From Actinocrinis sp046724665 (GTDB lineage Bacteria; Actinomycetota; Actinomycetes; Streptomycetales; Catenulisporaceae): a DNA stretch of 22,254 nucleotides. The translations under genes and the position numbers were made by a program. The notes beneath the pieces are model-generated. The model made no database searches, had not been told where the DNA came from, and saw only the letters and a list, made by a program, of their open reading frames with translations. The stretch spans positions 1-22,254 of the forward strand of contig JBKOWZ010000162.1 in NCBI GenBank assembly GCA_046724665.1. Reading direction: 5' to 3'. Shown piece after piece: positions 1 through 7,162 of the stretch (its first letter is position 1; each line of letters begins with the position of its first letter).

Positions 1-414
1 GACCATGCCGGTGACGCGCGAGACGACGGTGCCCAGCGCCATGATGCGGCTGGCCCGCGAGACGCTGGTGGCCGGCGCGGCGGGCCGCTCGCCTACCGCC
101 GTGGCGCCGTCCGGGGCGGCGGGCTCGGGGCTCCACGGCTCGAACGGGCCGAGCGCGTCCGGCCGGGTCGCCGGGCCCTGGACCTGGCTGCGGCGCGGCG
201 GGAGCAGCTGCTCGATCGCCGAGGGGTCGAGGAACGAGGTGCCGAACACCGGCAGGTTGAACCGGGTGGCGTCCACCGCCTCGGCGTAGGCGGCGCGGCG
301 GGCCGCGCGCTCGTCCGGGGCCTCGTCTTCAGGTATGGCCGGGTACCACAGGTCCTGCTGGGGGGCCTGCGTGCGGGTGCCGCGCGGTCGGTCGTCTTCT
401 GGCCAGCGTGCCAT
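1..414 (-). CDS. murJ: MurJ lipid II flippase, N-terminal part (runs off left edge)
   Basis: This is the first 138 codons of a MurJ/MviN-family protein, the polytopic membrane flippase that moves lipid II across the cytoplasmic membrane for peptidoglycan synthesis. The ATG at 414 is preceded by GGAG, and the reading frame stays open to the window edge. Residues 1 to about 120 are a hydrophilic extension rich in Pro, Ala, Arg and Asp, expected to be cytoplasmic and disordered. The last visible residues, SRIMALGTVVSRVTGMV, match the start of the first MurJ transmembrane helix. Actinobacterial MurJ proteins often carry extra cytoplasmic regions, and the function of this one is not visible. The gene lies 73 bp downstream of the DUF6049 gene on the same strand, so the two are probably co-transcribed. 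The identification rests on a short conserved stretch plus the conserved neighbourhood with DUF6049 and the CCA enzyme. Confidence 0.85.
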   Translation of the reverse strand, partial: MARWPEDDRPRGTRTQAPQQDLWYPAIPEDEAPDERAARRAAYAEAVDATRFNLPVFGTSFLDPSAIEQLLPPRRSQVQGPATRPDALGPFEPWSPEPAAPDGATAVGERPAAPATSVSRASRIMALGTVVSRVTGMV

Positions 415-487
415 CGCTCCGGTCCTCGGTACCCTTCATCGCGCGGGCCGACCCGCTGTCAGCTCACCCAGCTCATCATTGTTCCCG

Positions 488-2611
488 TTATTGTCGCCGT
501 TCCGACTCGGCAGCGGCGGTGTTGTCCGGGGACGCGCCGGGCGCGTCGGGCACGGCCTGCGCGGCGTGACTCCGTCTGCCTCTATAGATACGCAACCCTA
601 CAGCGACGACCAGCAGCGCAGCCGACAAACCGAAGATGACGAGGGTGATCGAGCCGATGGAGGAAACGGTCACCTGGAGCGACTGCGGCCGACCGTATTC
701 CGCGCCTTCGGGCGTGACCAGTTGAGCGGTAACGGTGACGCGCGTGCCTGAGACCGCGGAGCTCACGTGCACGTTGACGGTGGTTGACCCCTGCGGCACG
801 GTTTGCAGGGTCAAGTGCTGGACGGTGAGGCCGGCGTGGTCGGTGGTGATCCTGATGCCCACGCGGACCGGATCGCTGAACCGGTTCTCGACGGTGAACG
901 GGATGACGCCGCTCTTGCCGGAGAGCGTCAGATCCGACTTCTGCACCAGGCTGACCAGGCTCGTCGTCGTCGCCAGCCGACTGCGCACGGCGCCCGCGAA
1001 CGCCGTCTGATCCGCCGCCGCCAAGCGCCACGAGGTGGAGGCGGTGCGCAGCATCGCGGGGGTGAACAGGTCTATCGCCGGTTCGGGCCGGGTCAGGATC
1101 GCGGAGAGCGCCCGGAGCGAGTCGCTCAGTGCCGCGGTGGTGGCCAACTGACCGGTGTTCAGGTCGGACCGGACGGTGGCCGCATCACGCTCCAGCGGGC
1201 CGACCTGCGCGTGCGTGTCCGGATGCGTGTTCAGCAGCGTCGAGAGGCCGACGGTCTTTATCCACGTGGCAGCACTGAGCGCGGTGAGCAGCTTCGCGTC
1301 GGGTACGGCGTTGCGCGGTGCGGTAACCATCACGGTGCGCGGTGAGCGCAGGTTGGGGCGCTCCAGCGCGATCAGGGCGCTCTCGGCGAGGAAGCGCTGC
1401 GACGCGAGCAGCGGCTGGTCAGAGCCCTTCCAGGCCGCGTCGGCGGCGTCACCGGCGAGAATCGCGTCGAGGGATGCGTCGCTGACCGCGAGTTGCTGGC
1501 CGTTCGACGTCGCGCGCCCGGTCGGCGTGTAGCTCTCCAGCGGCGTATGCAGATTGACCGAGTCCGAACGGGTGATGACGGCGCTCGGGTTGACCGTCTT
1601 CGCCAGGTTCAGCGTCGCCGGGTCCACTTGCCCGTCCGCGGGCCAGGCGAGCGTGCCCTGCGGAGCGCGGCCGACAAGGTTGGCGACGGTGGTTCCGGAG
1701 CTCGCGGCGGCGCTCGTGATCGTGCGGTTGGCCAAGACGGGGTTCGCGCGGGCGAGCGAGCCGAGGTCCGGATCCGTCGCCGGAAGCTGCCAGAGCTCGC
1801 TGGCGCCGCTGAGCGTGGTCTTGGCCGCGGCGAGCCACGTTGACGCGTTCTGCGCGCCGCTGCCCGAGGTCCCGTTCGGGTAGAGCGAGTAGCCGTGGCT
1901 CTCACTGCTCGCCGTGGTCAGCAGATCGGGATCGACCGCCCACGATACGGTGACGTTCTTGGCCGCGGCCGCCGCGCTCAGCGTCCTGCTCAGCCGGCCG
2001 TTGGGCGCGAACTGTGCGGAGAGATTGTCGCTGACCGCCTCAGGCACGTCCTTGTCGGACTGCCCGTCCAACGCCGGTGCTGCGGTAATCGGCCACAGCA
2101 CCACCATCTGCGTCGGATGGAAGCTTGAGTCGCCGGTCATGGCATAAGGCAGATAGGTGCGCATGACGCCGATCCGCTCGCCGTCCGAGTACGCCCCGAT
2201 GTCGAGCGCGTAGATGCTCTGGCTCGTCGGCGAGAGCGCCGAGACAGGCATTGTCAGGGACCACGTCTCGGTCGCGCCGGCCGCCAGCGACCCGACGTCG
2301 TCGTCGTGGCCGTAGACGAGCCGCGAACCGACTCCCGCCTTGGTGCCCATGTCGGACCTGACCTGCATATCGGCCACCGCGAGCCGGATGCTCACGTCCG
2401 AGCGGTCCACCGATCCGCCGATCACCTTGCCGCTCAGGCGCAGTGTGTCGCCCTTGACCGCGACGGACGGGCTGAGCGAGGTGAGCGCGACCGTGACGGC
2501 CTTGGAACCGGAACTCGCCGCGGCCGCCGACGCCGGACGGCCCGCCACCAGGACCGCGCCCAGCACGAACATGCTGACGATCAGGAACCGCGGGGCACGG
2601 TGCGAACTCAC
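488..2611 (-). CDS. DUF6049 family exported, membrane-anchored protein
   Basis: A 707-residue protein of unknown function that I recognise as DUF6049, the Rv3909-like family found beside murJ in actinobacteria. Residues 1-29 form a signal peptide: basic start, hydrophobic core LIVSMFVLGAVLVAG, cleavage probable after ASA. A beta-rich, Ser/Thr/Ala-rich extracytoplasmic region follows, with an Ig-like segment near residue 570-640. One transmembrane helix lies near 655-674, followed by a basic RIYRGRRS stop-transfer and a short cytoplasmic tail. The GTG at 2611 is chosen because it places the signal peptide at the N-terminus. A longer open frame reaches 2977 but would run antisense into the start of the CCA gene and bury the signal. 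AGGA lies 8 nt before the GTG, and a -10-like TAGGAT lies 7 nt before it. The same gene order (CCA enzyme divergent, this family, then murJ) occurs in mycobacteria. A role with MurJ in the envelope is inference only. Confidence 0.85.
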   Translation of the reverse strand: MSSHRAPRFLIVSMFVLGAVLVAGRPASAAAASSGSKAVTVALTSLSPSVAVKGDTLRLSGKVIGGSVDRSDVSIRLAVADMQVRSDMGTKAGVGSRLVYGHDDDVGSLAAGATETWSLTMPVSALSPTSQSIYALDIGAYSDGERIGVMRTYLPYAMTGDSSFHPTQMVVLWPITAAPALDGQSDKDVPEAVSDNLSAQFAPNGRLSRTLSAAAAAKNVTVSWAVDPDLLTTASSESHGYSLYPNGTSGSGAQNASTWLAAAKTTLSGASELWQLPATDPDLGSLARANPVLANRTITSAAASSGTTVANLVGRAPQGTLAWPADGQVDPATLNLAKTVNPSAVITRSDSVNLHTPLESYTPTGRATSNGQQLAVSDASLDAILAGDAADAAWKGSDQPLLASQRFLAESALIALERPNLRSPRTVMVTAPRNAVPDAKLLTALSAATWIKTVGLSTLLNTHPDTHAQVGPLERDAATVRSDLNTGQLATTAALSDSLRALSAILTRPEPAIDLFTPAMLRTASTSWRLAAADQTAFAGAVRSRLATTTSLVSLVQKSDLTLSGKSGVIPFTVENRFSDPVRVGIRITTDHAGLTVQHLTLQTVPQGSTTVNVHVSSAVSGTRVTVTAQLVTPEGAEYGRPQSLQVTVSSIGSITLVIFGLSAALLVVAVGLRIYRGRRSHAAQAVPDAPGASPDNTAAAESERRQ

Positions 2612-2618
2612 GGGCGGA

Positions 2619-2624
2619 ATCCTA
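2619..2624 (-). promoter_or_regulatory. Candidate -10 element of the DUF6049 gene
   Basis: TAGGAT fits the actinobacterial -10 pattern TANNNT and ends 7 nt before the GTG start at 2611, so transcription could begin at or next to the start codon. The same bases contain AGGA, which could instead be a Shine-Dalgarno site. No convincing -35 is visible. Confidence 0.4.
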
Positions 2625-2682
2625 GTGCTGTGGCAGCGAACGGCTGGACGCCGTCGGGGACAGGTCGGTGGAGCGGAGCACG

Positions 2683-2688
2683 TACCCT
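2683..2688 (+). promoter_or_regulatory. Candidate -10 element of the CCA nucleotidyltransferase gene
   Basis: TACCCT fits TANNNT and ends 8 nt before the GTG at 2697, compatible with a leaderless transcript. It lies in the 85-bp divergent gap shared with the DUF6049 gene. No clear -35 is visible. Confidence 0.35.
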
Positions 2689-2696
2689 TGGATGAC

Positions 2697-4196
2697 GTGT
2701 CTACCTCTCCTTCGGATGCCGACCTGCCCGCGCCTTCCAACGCCACGGCCGACGCCGCGCGGCTGCTGAAGCTCGCCCCGGTGGCGGACGACCTGGCCGT
2801 CCGGTTCACCGCGGCGGGCCACGCGCTCGCGCTGGTCGGCGGTTCCGTGCGGGACGGTCTGCTCGGCCGGCTGGGAGAGGATCTGGACTTCACCACCGAC
2901 GCCCGCCCCGAGCAGGTGCTCAAGCTGGTCAAGGGGTGGGCTGAAGCGGTCTGGGACGTGGGGATCGCCTTCGGCACCGTCGGCTGCCAGAAGGACGGCT
3001 ACAAGCTGGAGATCACCACGTACCGCAGCGAGGCGTACGACCGGACGTCGCGTAAGCCGGCCGTCTCCTACGGCGAGACGCTCGAAGACGACCTCGTGCG
3101 GCGTGACTTCACCGTCAACGCGATGGCGCTGCGGCTACCCGAGCGGGAGTTCGTTGACCTCTTCGGCGGATTGCGTGACTTGGCGACGCGGACGCTGCGT
3201 ACACCGGCGACGCCGCAGGAGTCCTTCTCCGACGATCCGCTGCGTATGCTGCGCGCCGCGCGTTTCGCCGCGCAGCTGGGTTTCACGGTCGCGCCTGAAG
3301 TCGTCGTCGCGCTGCGGGAGATGGCCGACCGGATCAAGATCGTGTCAGCGGAGCGGATCCGCGACGAGCTGACCAAGCTGCTGCTCGCCCCCGACCCGCA
3401 CGTCGGCCTCGGCCTGCTGACCGACACCGGCCTGGCCGACCACATGCTGCCGGAGCTGCCGAAGCTGCGCCTGGAGATCGACGAGCACCATCGGCACAAG
3501 GACGTCTACGAGCACACGCTCACCGTCGTCGATCAGGCCGTCGCGCTCGAGGACGAGGGCCCCGACCTGGTGCTGCGCCTGGCCGCTCTGCTGCACGACG
3601 TCGGCAAGCCGCGCACCCGGCGGTTCGAGCCCGGCGGCGGGGTCTCCTTCCACCACCACGAGCTGGTCGGCGCGAAGATGGCCAAGAAGCGTCTTCGCGA
3701 GCTGAAGTACCCGAACGACGTGGTGGACGACGTGGCCCGGCTGGTCGAGCTGCACCTGCGCTTCCACGGCTACGGCGAGGGCGAGTGGACCGACTCGGCG
3801 GTGCGCCGGTACGTGCGCGACGCCGGGCCGCTGCTGCCGAGGCTGCACAAGCTGACCCGCTCTGACTGCACCACGCGCAACCGCCGCCGGGCCGCCGAGC
3901 TCGCCGCGGCCTACGACGCGCTGGAGGCGCGGATCGAGCGGCTGCGGGAGCAGGAGGAGCTCGACTCGATTCGGCCGGACCTCGACGGCAACCAGATCAT
4001 GGAGCTGCTCGGCGTCGCCCCGGGCCCGGTGGTCGGCCGCGCATACAAGCACCTGTTGGAGCTGCGCCTCGACCAGGGGCCGCTCGAGCCCGAGGCCGCG
4101 GTCAGCGCACTGCTGGAGTGGTGGGCGCAGCAGCCGGAGAGTCGGAGTCAGGCTCCGGGGAGCCGGGACCCGGAGAACCGGGGTCTGGAGAGCTAG
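2697..4196 (+). CDS. cca: CCA-adding tRNA nucleotidyltransferase (class II, with HD domain)
   Basis: A 499-residue enzyme that adds or repairs the 3'-CCA end of tRNAs using CTP and ATP. The nucleotidyltransferase head shows GGSVRD at residues 48-53 and the metal-binding pair D62/D64 in DLDF. The RRDFTVNAMA motif follows, then the PESFSDDPLRMLRAARF RNA-binding region. An HD phosphohydrolase domain with H300/D301 (LLHDVGKPRT) comes next, then a C-terminal helical region with KLTRSDCTTRN. M. tuberculosis calls the orthologue pcnA; the Streptomyces homologue is described as a CCA enzyme. The GTG at 2697 is chosen because similarity begins soon after it. TTG at 2688, 9 nt after a GGAG, is the alternative. 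Its last 95 bp overlap the convergent MFS gene. Confidence 0.93.
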   Translation: MSTSPSDADLPAPSNATADAARLLKLAPVADDLAVRFTAAGHALALVGGSVRDGLLGRLGEDLDFTTDARPEQVLKLVKGWAEAVWDVGIAFGTVGCQKDGYKLEITTYRSEAYDRTSRKPAVSYGETLEDDLVRRDFTVNAMALRLPEREFVDLFGGLRDLATRTLRTPATPQESFSDDPLRMLRAARFAAQLGFTVAPEVVVALREMADRIKIVSAERIRDELTKLLLAPDPHVGLGLLTDTGLADHMLPELPKLRLEIDEHHRHKDVYEHTLTVVDQAVALEDEGPDLVLRLAALLHDVGKPRTRRFEPGGGVSFHHHELVGAKMAKKRLRELKYPNDVVDDVARLVELHLRFHGYGEGEWTDSAVRRYVRDAGPLLPRLHKLTRSDCTTRNRRRAAELAAAYDALEARIERLREQEELDSIRPDLDGNQIMELLGVAPGPVVGRAYKHLLELRLDQGPLEPEAAVSALLEWWAQQPESRSQAPGSRDPENRGLES

Positions 4197-5556
4197 AGCC
4201 CCGCGGCTGGCTGATCGGGCCGCCCCGCAACGACTTGAACGCGTACCAGAGCCCTACGACCGCGTAGCAGGCCGCGACGATGATGAGCACGACGTACGAC
4301 TTGCCGCTTGCCGGGAGAGTGGCCGCGGCGAAGGCGGCGGCGAGCACGAAGGCGCCGTTGTAGACCATGTCGTAGAACACGAAGACCCGGCCGCGGAACT
4401 CGTCGTCCACGCTGCGCTGCGCCAGCGTGTCGGTGCAGATCTTCTGGCCCTGCGAGAAGACTCCCAGCAGCAGCGCGCCGATCAGCAGCGGAACCGGGGA
4501 GAACGGCAGGCCGAAGAGCAGCTCGGCGGCCGCGGCGCCGAGCAGGCAGACGGTGATCCACGCCTCGAGCCGGATCCGCCGGGTCACCAGCGGGGTGATC
4601 ACCGCGCTCAGCCCGAAGCCGAGCCCTGACATGCCGACCGCGAAGGCGAAGCCGGCCAGTCCGCGCTCCGGCTGGCCGGGGTCGTTGAACAGGTTGCGGT
4701 ACAGCAGCAGGGTCGTGATGGTGACCACCGCGTAGCAGAACCGCGCCGCGGTCACCGCGAGCAGCGCGCGCCCCGCGACCGGCCGCGACGCGATGTGCCT
4801 GGCGCCCTCGGCGACGCCCCGGGCCACCGTGCGTATCGCCTCCCAGGCGCCGTCCCGCGGCACCTGCGTCGGCCCGAGGCCGCCGCGTCCGATGCCGAGC
4901 GGGAACAGCGCCGCGACGACGTAGAGCCCTGAGACGACGATCAGCTCGCCGATCGTGCCGCCGTTGCCGGAGCCCAGCACCGCGTGGATCACCAGGCCGC
5001 CCGCGCCGCCGAGCGTGGCCGCCAGCGTCCCCGCGGTCGGCAGCACCGAGTTGGCGGTCACCAGCTGGGACGCGCGCACGGTGTGCGGCAGCCCGGCCGA
5101 GAGCCCGGCCAGGATGAACCGGTTCGCGGACAGCACGCCGAGGGCGCCGACGTACAGCACCGCGTTCGGCACGCGCAGCCCGACCAGCACGGCCACCCCG
5201 ACCACCATCGCGGCGCGCAGCAGGTTCGCCCAGACCAGCACCTGGCGGCGCGGCCAGCGGTCGAGGAACACCCCGGCGAACGGCCCGACCACGGTGAACG
5301 GCAGCAGCACGACGGCGAAGGCCTGCGCGACCTGCCCGGCGGTCGCCTGCTTCTCCGGGGAGAAGATCACGTACGAGGCCAGCGCCACCTGGAACGCCCC
5401 GTCGCCGAGCTGCCCGACCAGCCGGGTGGCGAACAACAGCCGGAAGGCGCGCAGGTGCGTTCCGGTCATCACCCTGCGCAGCCCGCTCAGCAGATCGCCG
5501 AATCGCACGCCCGAAGTGCGGTCGCCATCCTTCGGCCCCGGCGCCATAACAGCCAC
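4102..5556 (-). CDS. MFS transporter (MFS_3/DHA3-like)
   Basis: A 484-residue polytopic protein of the major facilitator superfamily, probably an exporter in the cytoplasmic membrane. About 10 to 12 hydrophobic segments are visible, starting near residue 38. The loop between helices 2 and 3 carries the motif-A-like FAGVFLDRWPRRQVLVW. A central cytoplasmic loop (about 235-260) separates the two halves. The C-terminal tail after residue about 450 is low-complexity Pro/Gly/Ser/Asp and is encoded antisense to the end of the CCA gene. The start is uncertain. GTG at 5556 has a -10-like TAGGCT 6 nt upstream and would be leaderless; ATG at 5547, three codons later, has AGGTGG 5 nt upstream. The substrate cannot be told. 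No regulator is adjacent, and the next gene upstream has its own hairpin terminator. Confidence 0.88.
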   Translation of the reverse strand: MAVMAPGPKDGDRTSGVRFGDLLSGLRRVMTGTHLRAFRLLFATRLVGQLGDGAFQVALASYVIFSPEKQATAGQVAQAFAVVLLPFTVVGPFAGVFLDRWPRRQVLVWANLLRAAMVVGVAVLVGLRVPNAVLYVGALGVLSANRFILAGLSAGLPHTVRASQLVTANSVLPTAGTLAATLGGAGGLVIHAVLGSGNGGTIGELIVVSGLYVVAALFPLGIGRGGLGPTQVPRDGAWEAIRTVARGVAEGARHIASRPVAGRALLAVTAARFCYAVVTITTLLLYRNLFNDPGQPERGLAGFAFAVGMSGLGFGLSAVITPLVTRRIRLEAWITVCLLGAAAAELLFGLPFSPVPLLIGALLLGVFSQGQKICTDTLAQRSVDDEFRGRVFVFYDMVYNGAFVLAAAFAAATLPASGKSYVVLIIVAACYAVVGLWYAFKSLRGGPISQPRGSSSPDPGSPGPGSPEPDSDSPAAAPTTPAVR

Positions 5557-5562
5557 CTGAGC

Positions 5563-5568
5563 AGCCTA
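5563..5568 (-). promoter_or_regulatory. Candidate -10 element of the MFS gene
   Basis: TAGGCT fits TANNNT and ends 6 nt before the GTG at 5556. If used, the mRNA would start at or within a base or two of that GTG, favouring it over the internal ATG at 5547. Confidence 0.35.
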
Positions 5569-5611
5569 GAAGGATTGATGGTGCCGCGCATCGGCTTAGA
5601 GGCGTAGGCGG

Positions 5612-5634
5612 GACGTAGCCGAGCGGGCTACGTC
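5612..5634 (-). terminator. Hairpin after the class III aminotransferase gene
   Basis: A perfect 9-bp stem (GACGTAGCC / GGCTACGTC) with a 5-nt loop begins 28 nt after the aminotransferase stop codon. No U-tract follows, which is usual for actinobacterial hairpin terminators. It separates this gene from the MFS gene downstream. Confidence 0.6.
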
Positions 5635-5662
5635 AAGGTGTGGAATACGACCTCAGGCGTCG

Positions 5663-7057
5663 TCAGGCGTCGACGTATTCGTCGGCGACGCTCAACGCCT
5701 TGTCGATCGCGGCCAGACCCTCCCGCGCCTCGGCCTCGCTCATGTTCAGCGGCGGAGTGAGCTGTAGCCGGTTGAAGTGCGTGAACGGCCAGGTGCCGTG
5801 CTTCTTGCACTCGGCCAGCACCGCGTTCATCGGCACCGCCGCCGCGCCGCTCGCGGCGTAGGGCACGAGCATCTCCCGGGTCTGCCGGTTCTTGACCAGG
5901 TCCAGCGCCCAGAACGCGCCGATGCCGCGCGCCTCGCCCACCGACGGGTGCCGCTCGGCGAACTCGCGCAGCGTCGGGCCGAACACGTTCTCGCCGAGCC
6001 ACGCGGCGTTCTCCACGATCCGCTCCTCGCGCATCGCGTTGATCGTCGCGACCGCCGCCGCGCAGGCCAGCGGGTGGCCCGAGTAGGTGAGGCCGCCGGG
6101 GAAGGCCTTCTGGCGGAAGGTGTCGTGGATCGCGTCCGAGATGATCACGCCGCCGAGCGGCACGTAGCCGGAGTTGACGCCCTTGGCGAACGCGATCAGG
6201 TCGGGGGTCACGTTCCAGTGGTCCACCGCGAACCACGCGCCGGTCCTGCCGAAGCCCGCCATCACCTCGTCGGCGATGTAGACGATGCCGTACTTGTCAC
6301 ACAGCGCGCGCAGGCCGGCCAGGTAGCCGGGCGGCGGCACCAGGATGCCGTTGGTGCCCACCACGGTCTCCAGGATGATCGCGGCGATCGTCCCGGGGCC
6401 CTCGAACGCGATGGTCTGCTCCAGGTGCGCGAGCGCTCGCTCGCTCTCCTCGGCCTCGGTGCTCGCGTAGAAGTGTGAGCGGTACAGGTACGGGCCGAAG
6501 AAGTGCGCGACGGAGCCGTCGTGGTGCCCGGCGAGCTCGTTGCCCCACCGGCGCGGATCACCGGTCATGGTGATCGCGGTCGCCGTGTTGCCGTGGTACG
6601 ACCGGTACGCCGTCAATACCTTCGGCCGACCGGTGTGGATACGCGCCATACGCACCGCGTTCTCGATCGCGTCCGCGCCGCCGTTGGTGAAGAAGACGCG
6701 GTTCAGACCCTCGGGCGCGTACGAGGTGATCAGCTCGGCCGCCTCGGCGCGCTTGTCGTTGCCGAACGCCGGGGAGATGGTGCACAGCCGCGCGGCCTGC
6801 TCCTGGATCGCGGCGACCACCTTCGGGTGCTGGTGCCCGATGTTGGTGAACACCAGCTGGCTGGCGAAGTCGAGATAGACGTTGCCGTCGTAGTCCCAGA
6901 AGCGGGAGCCGGCGGCGCCGGCGATCGGCACCGGGGCGATCTGATCCTGCGCGGACCAGGAGTGGAAGACGTGCGCCCGGTCGCGCTCGAACACCGCCTT
7001 CCCCAGGTCCGGGTCGGGTGCGGGAGACGGGGGCGCGGCGGGCGCGGTATCGGTCAT
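5663..7057 (-). CDS. Class III PLP-dependent aminotransferase, substrate unknown
   Basis: A 464-residue enzyme of the class III (omega) aminotransferase family, often labelled 'aspartate aminotransferase family protein'. Fold type I features are visible. The PLP phosphate-binding segment NGGADAIENAVRMAR is at 125-139, and SYHGNTATA is near 153-161. D263 in IADEVMAGFGRTG should contact the PLP ring nitrogen. The Schiff-base lysine is K292 in AFAKGVNSGYVPLGG, and the cofactor-domain motif TYSGHPLACAAA follows. Likely reactions are omega-amino acid or amine transaminations with pyruvate or 2-oxoglutarate; taurine-, beta-alanine- or polyamine-type substrates are all possible, and biotin-type BioA is less likely without bio genes nearby. 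The ATG at 7057 has no good ribosome binding site but a -10-like TACGCT 7 nt upstream. Two CCGATCGG palindromes upstream suggest dedicated regulation. It follows purA by 105 bp but is probably transcribed separately. Confidence 0.9.
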   Translation of the reverse strand: MTDTAPAAPPSPAPDPDLGKAVFERDRAHVFHSWSAQDQIAPVPIAGAAGSRFWDYDGNVYLDFASQLVFTNIGHQHPKVVAAIQEQAARLCTISPAFGNDKRAEAAELITSYAPEGLNRVFFTNGGADAIENAVRMARIHTGRPKVLTAYRSYHGNTATAITMTGDPRRWGNELAGHHDGSVAHFFGPYLYRSHFYASTEAEESERALAHLEQTIAFEGPGTIAAIILETVVGTNGILVPPPGYLAGLRALCDKYGIVYIADEVMAGFGRTGAWFAVDHWNVTPDLIAFAKGVNSGYVPLGGVIISDAIHDTFRQKAFPGGLTYSGHPLACAAAVATINAMREERIVENAAWLGENVFGPTLREFAERHPSVGEARGIGAFWALDLVKNRQTREMLVPYAASGAAAVPMNAVLAECKKHGTWPFTHFNRLQLTPPLNMSEAEAREGLAAIDKALSVADEYVDA

Positions 7058-7064
7058 GGCACCC

Positions 7065-7070
7065 AGCGTA
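7065..7070 (-). promoter_or_regulatory. Candidate -10 element of the class III aminotransferase gene
   Basis: TACGCT fits TANNNT and ends 7 nt before the ATG at 7057. There is no Shine-Dalgarno-like sequence, so a leaderless transcript is the simplest reading. The same hexamer at the same spacing precedes the DedA gene. Confidence 0.45.
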
Positions 7071-7077
7071 GGAAACG

Positions 7078-7085
7078 CCGATCGG
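7078..7085. promoter_or_regulatory. Palindrome CCGATCGG, proximal candidate operator
   Basis: A perfect 8-bp palindrome lying 21-28 bp upstream of the aminotransferase start, just upstream of the candidate -10. A bound repressor would block RNA polymerase. It is a second copy of the core of the larger palindrome at 7117-7130, with centres 42 bp apart. Confidence 0.4.
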
Positions 7086-7116
7086 GCCGCTCCATCGGCA
7101 CTGTGTACGACGGCGC

Positions 7117-7130
7117 GACCCGATCGGGTC
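7117..7130. promoter_or_regulatory. 14-bp perfect palindrome, distal candidate operator
   Basis: GACCCGATCGGGTC is a perfect 14-bp palindrome 60-73 bp upstream of the aminotransferase start. Perfect palindromes of this size are typical of dimeric regulator sites. It contains the same CCGATCGG core as the proximal site. Confidence 0.45.
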
Positions 7131-7162
7131 AGTTTGTCTGGTGAAAGCTCCTAGACACCGAG

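Noticed and set aside
2121..2140. CTTGAGT half of a HAIR (HspR) operator inside the DUF6049 gene
   Set aside because: No ACTCAAG partner follows at the required 7-bp spacing, and the position is inside coding sequence far from heat-shock genes.
2340..2696. N-terminal extension of the CCA enzyme frame to 2340
   Set aside because: The extra 119 residues have no homology to the family and overlap the signal-peptide region of the divergent DUF6049 gene.
2612..2977. N-terminal extension of the DUF6049 frame to 2977
   Set aside because: It would bury the signal peptide 120 residues into the protein and run antisense to the conserved start of the CCA enzyme.
5653..5672. Two tandem copies of TCAGGCGTCG at the aminotransferase stop codon
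   Set aside because: Only two 10-bp units, half within coding sequence; no evidence of function beyond chance duplication.
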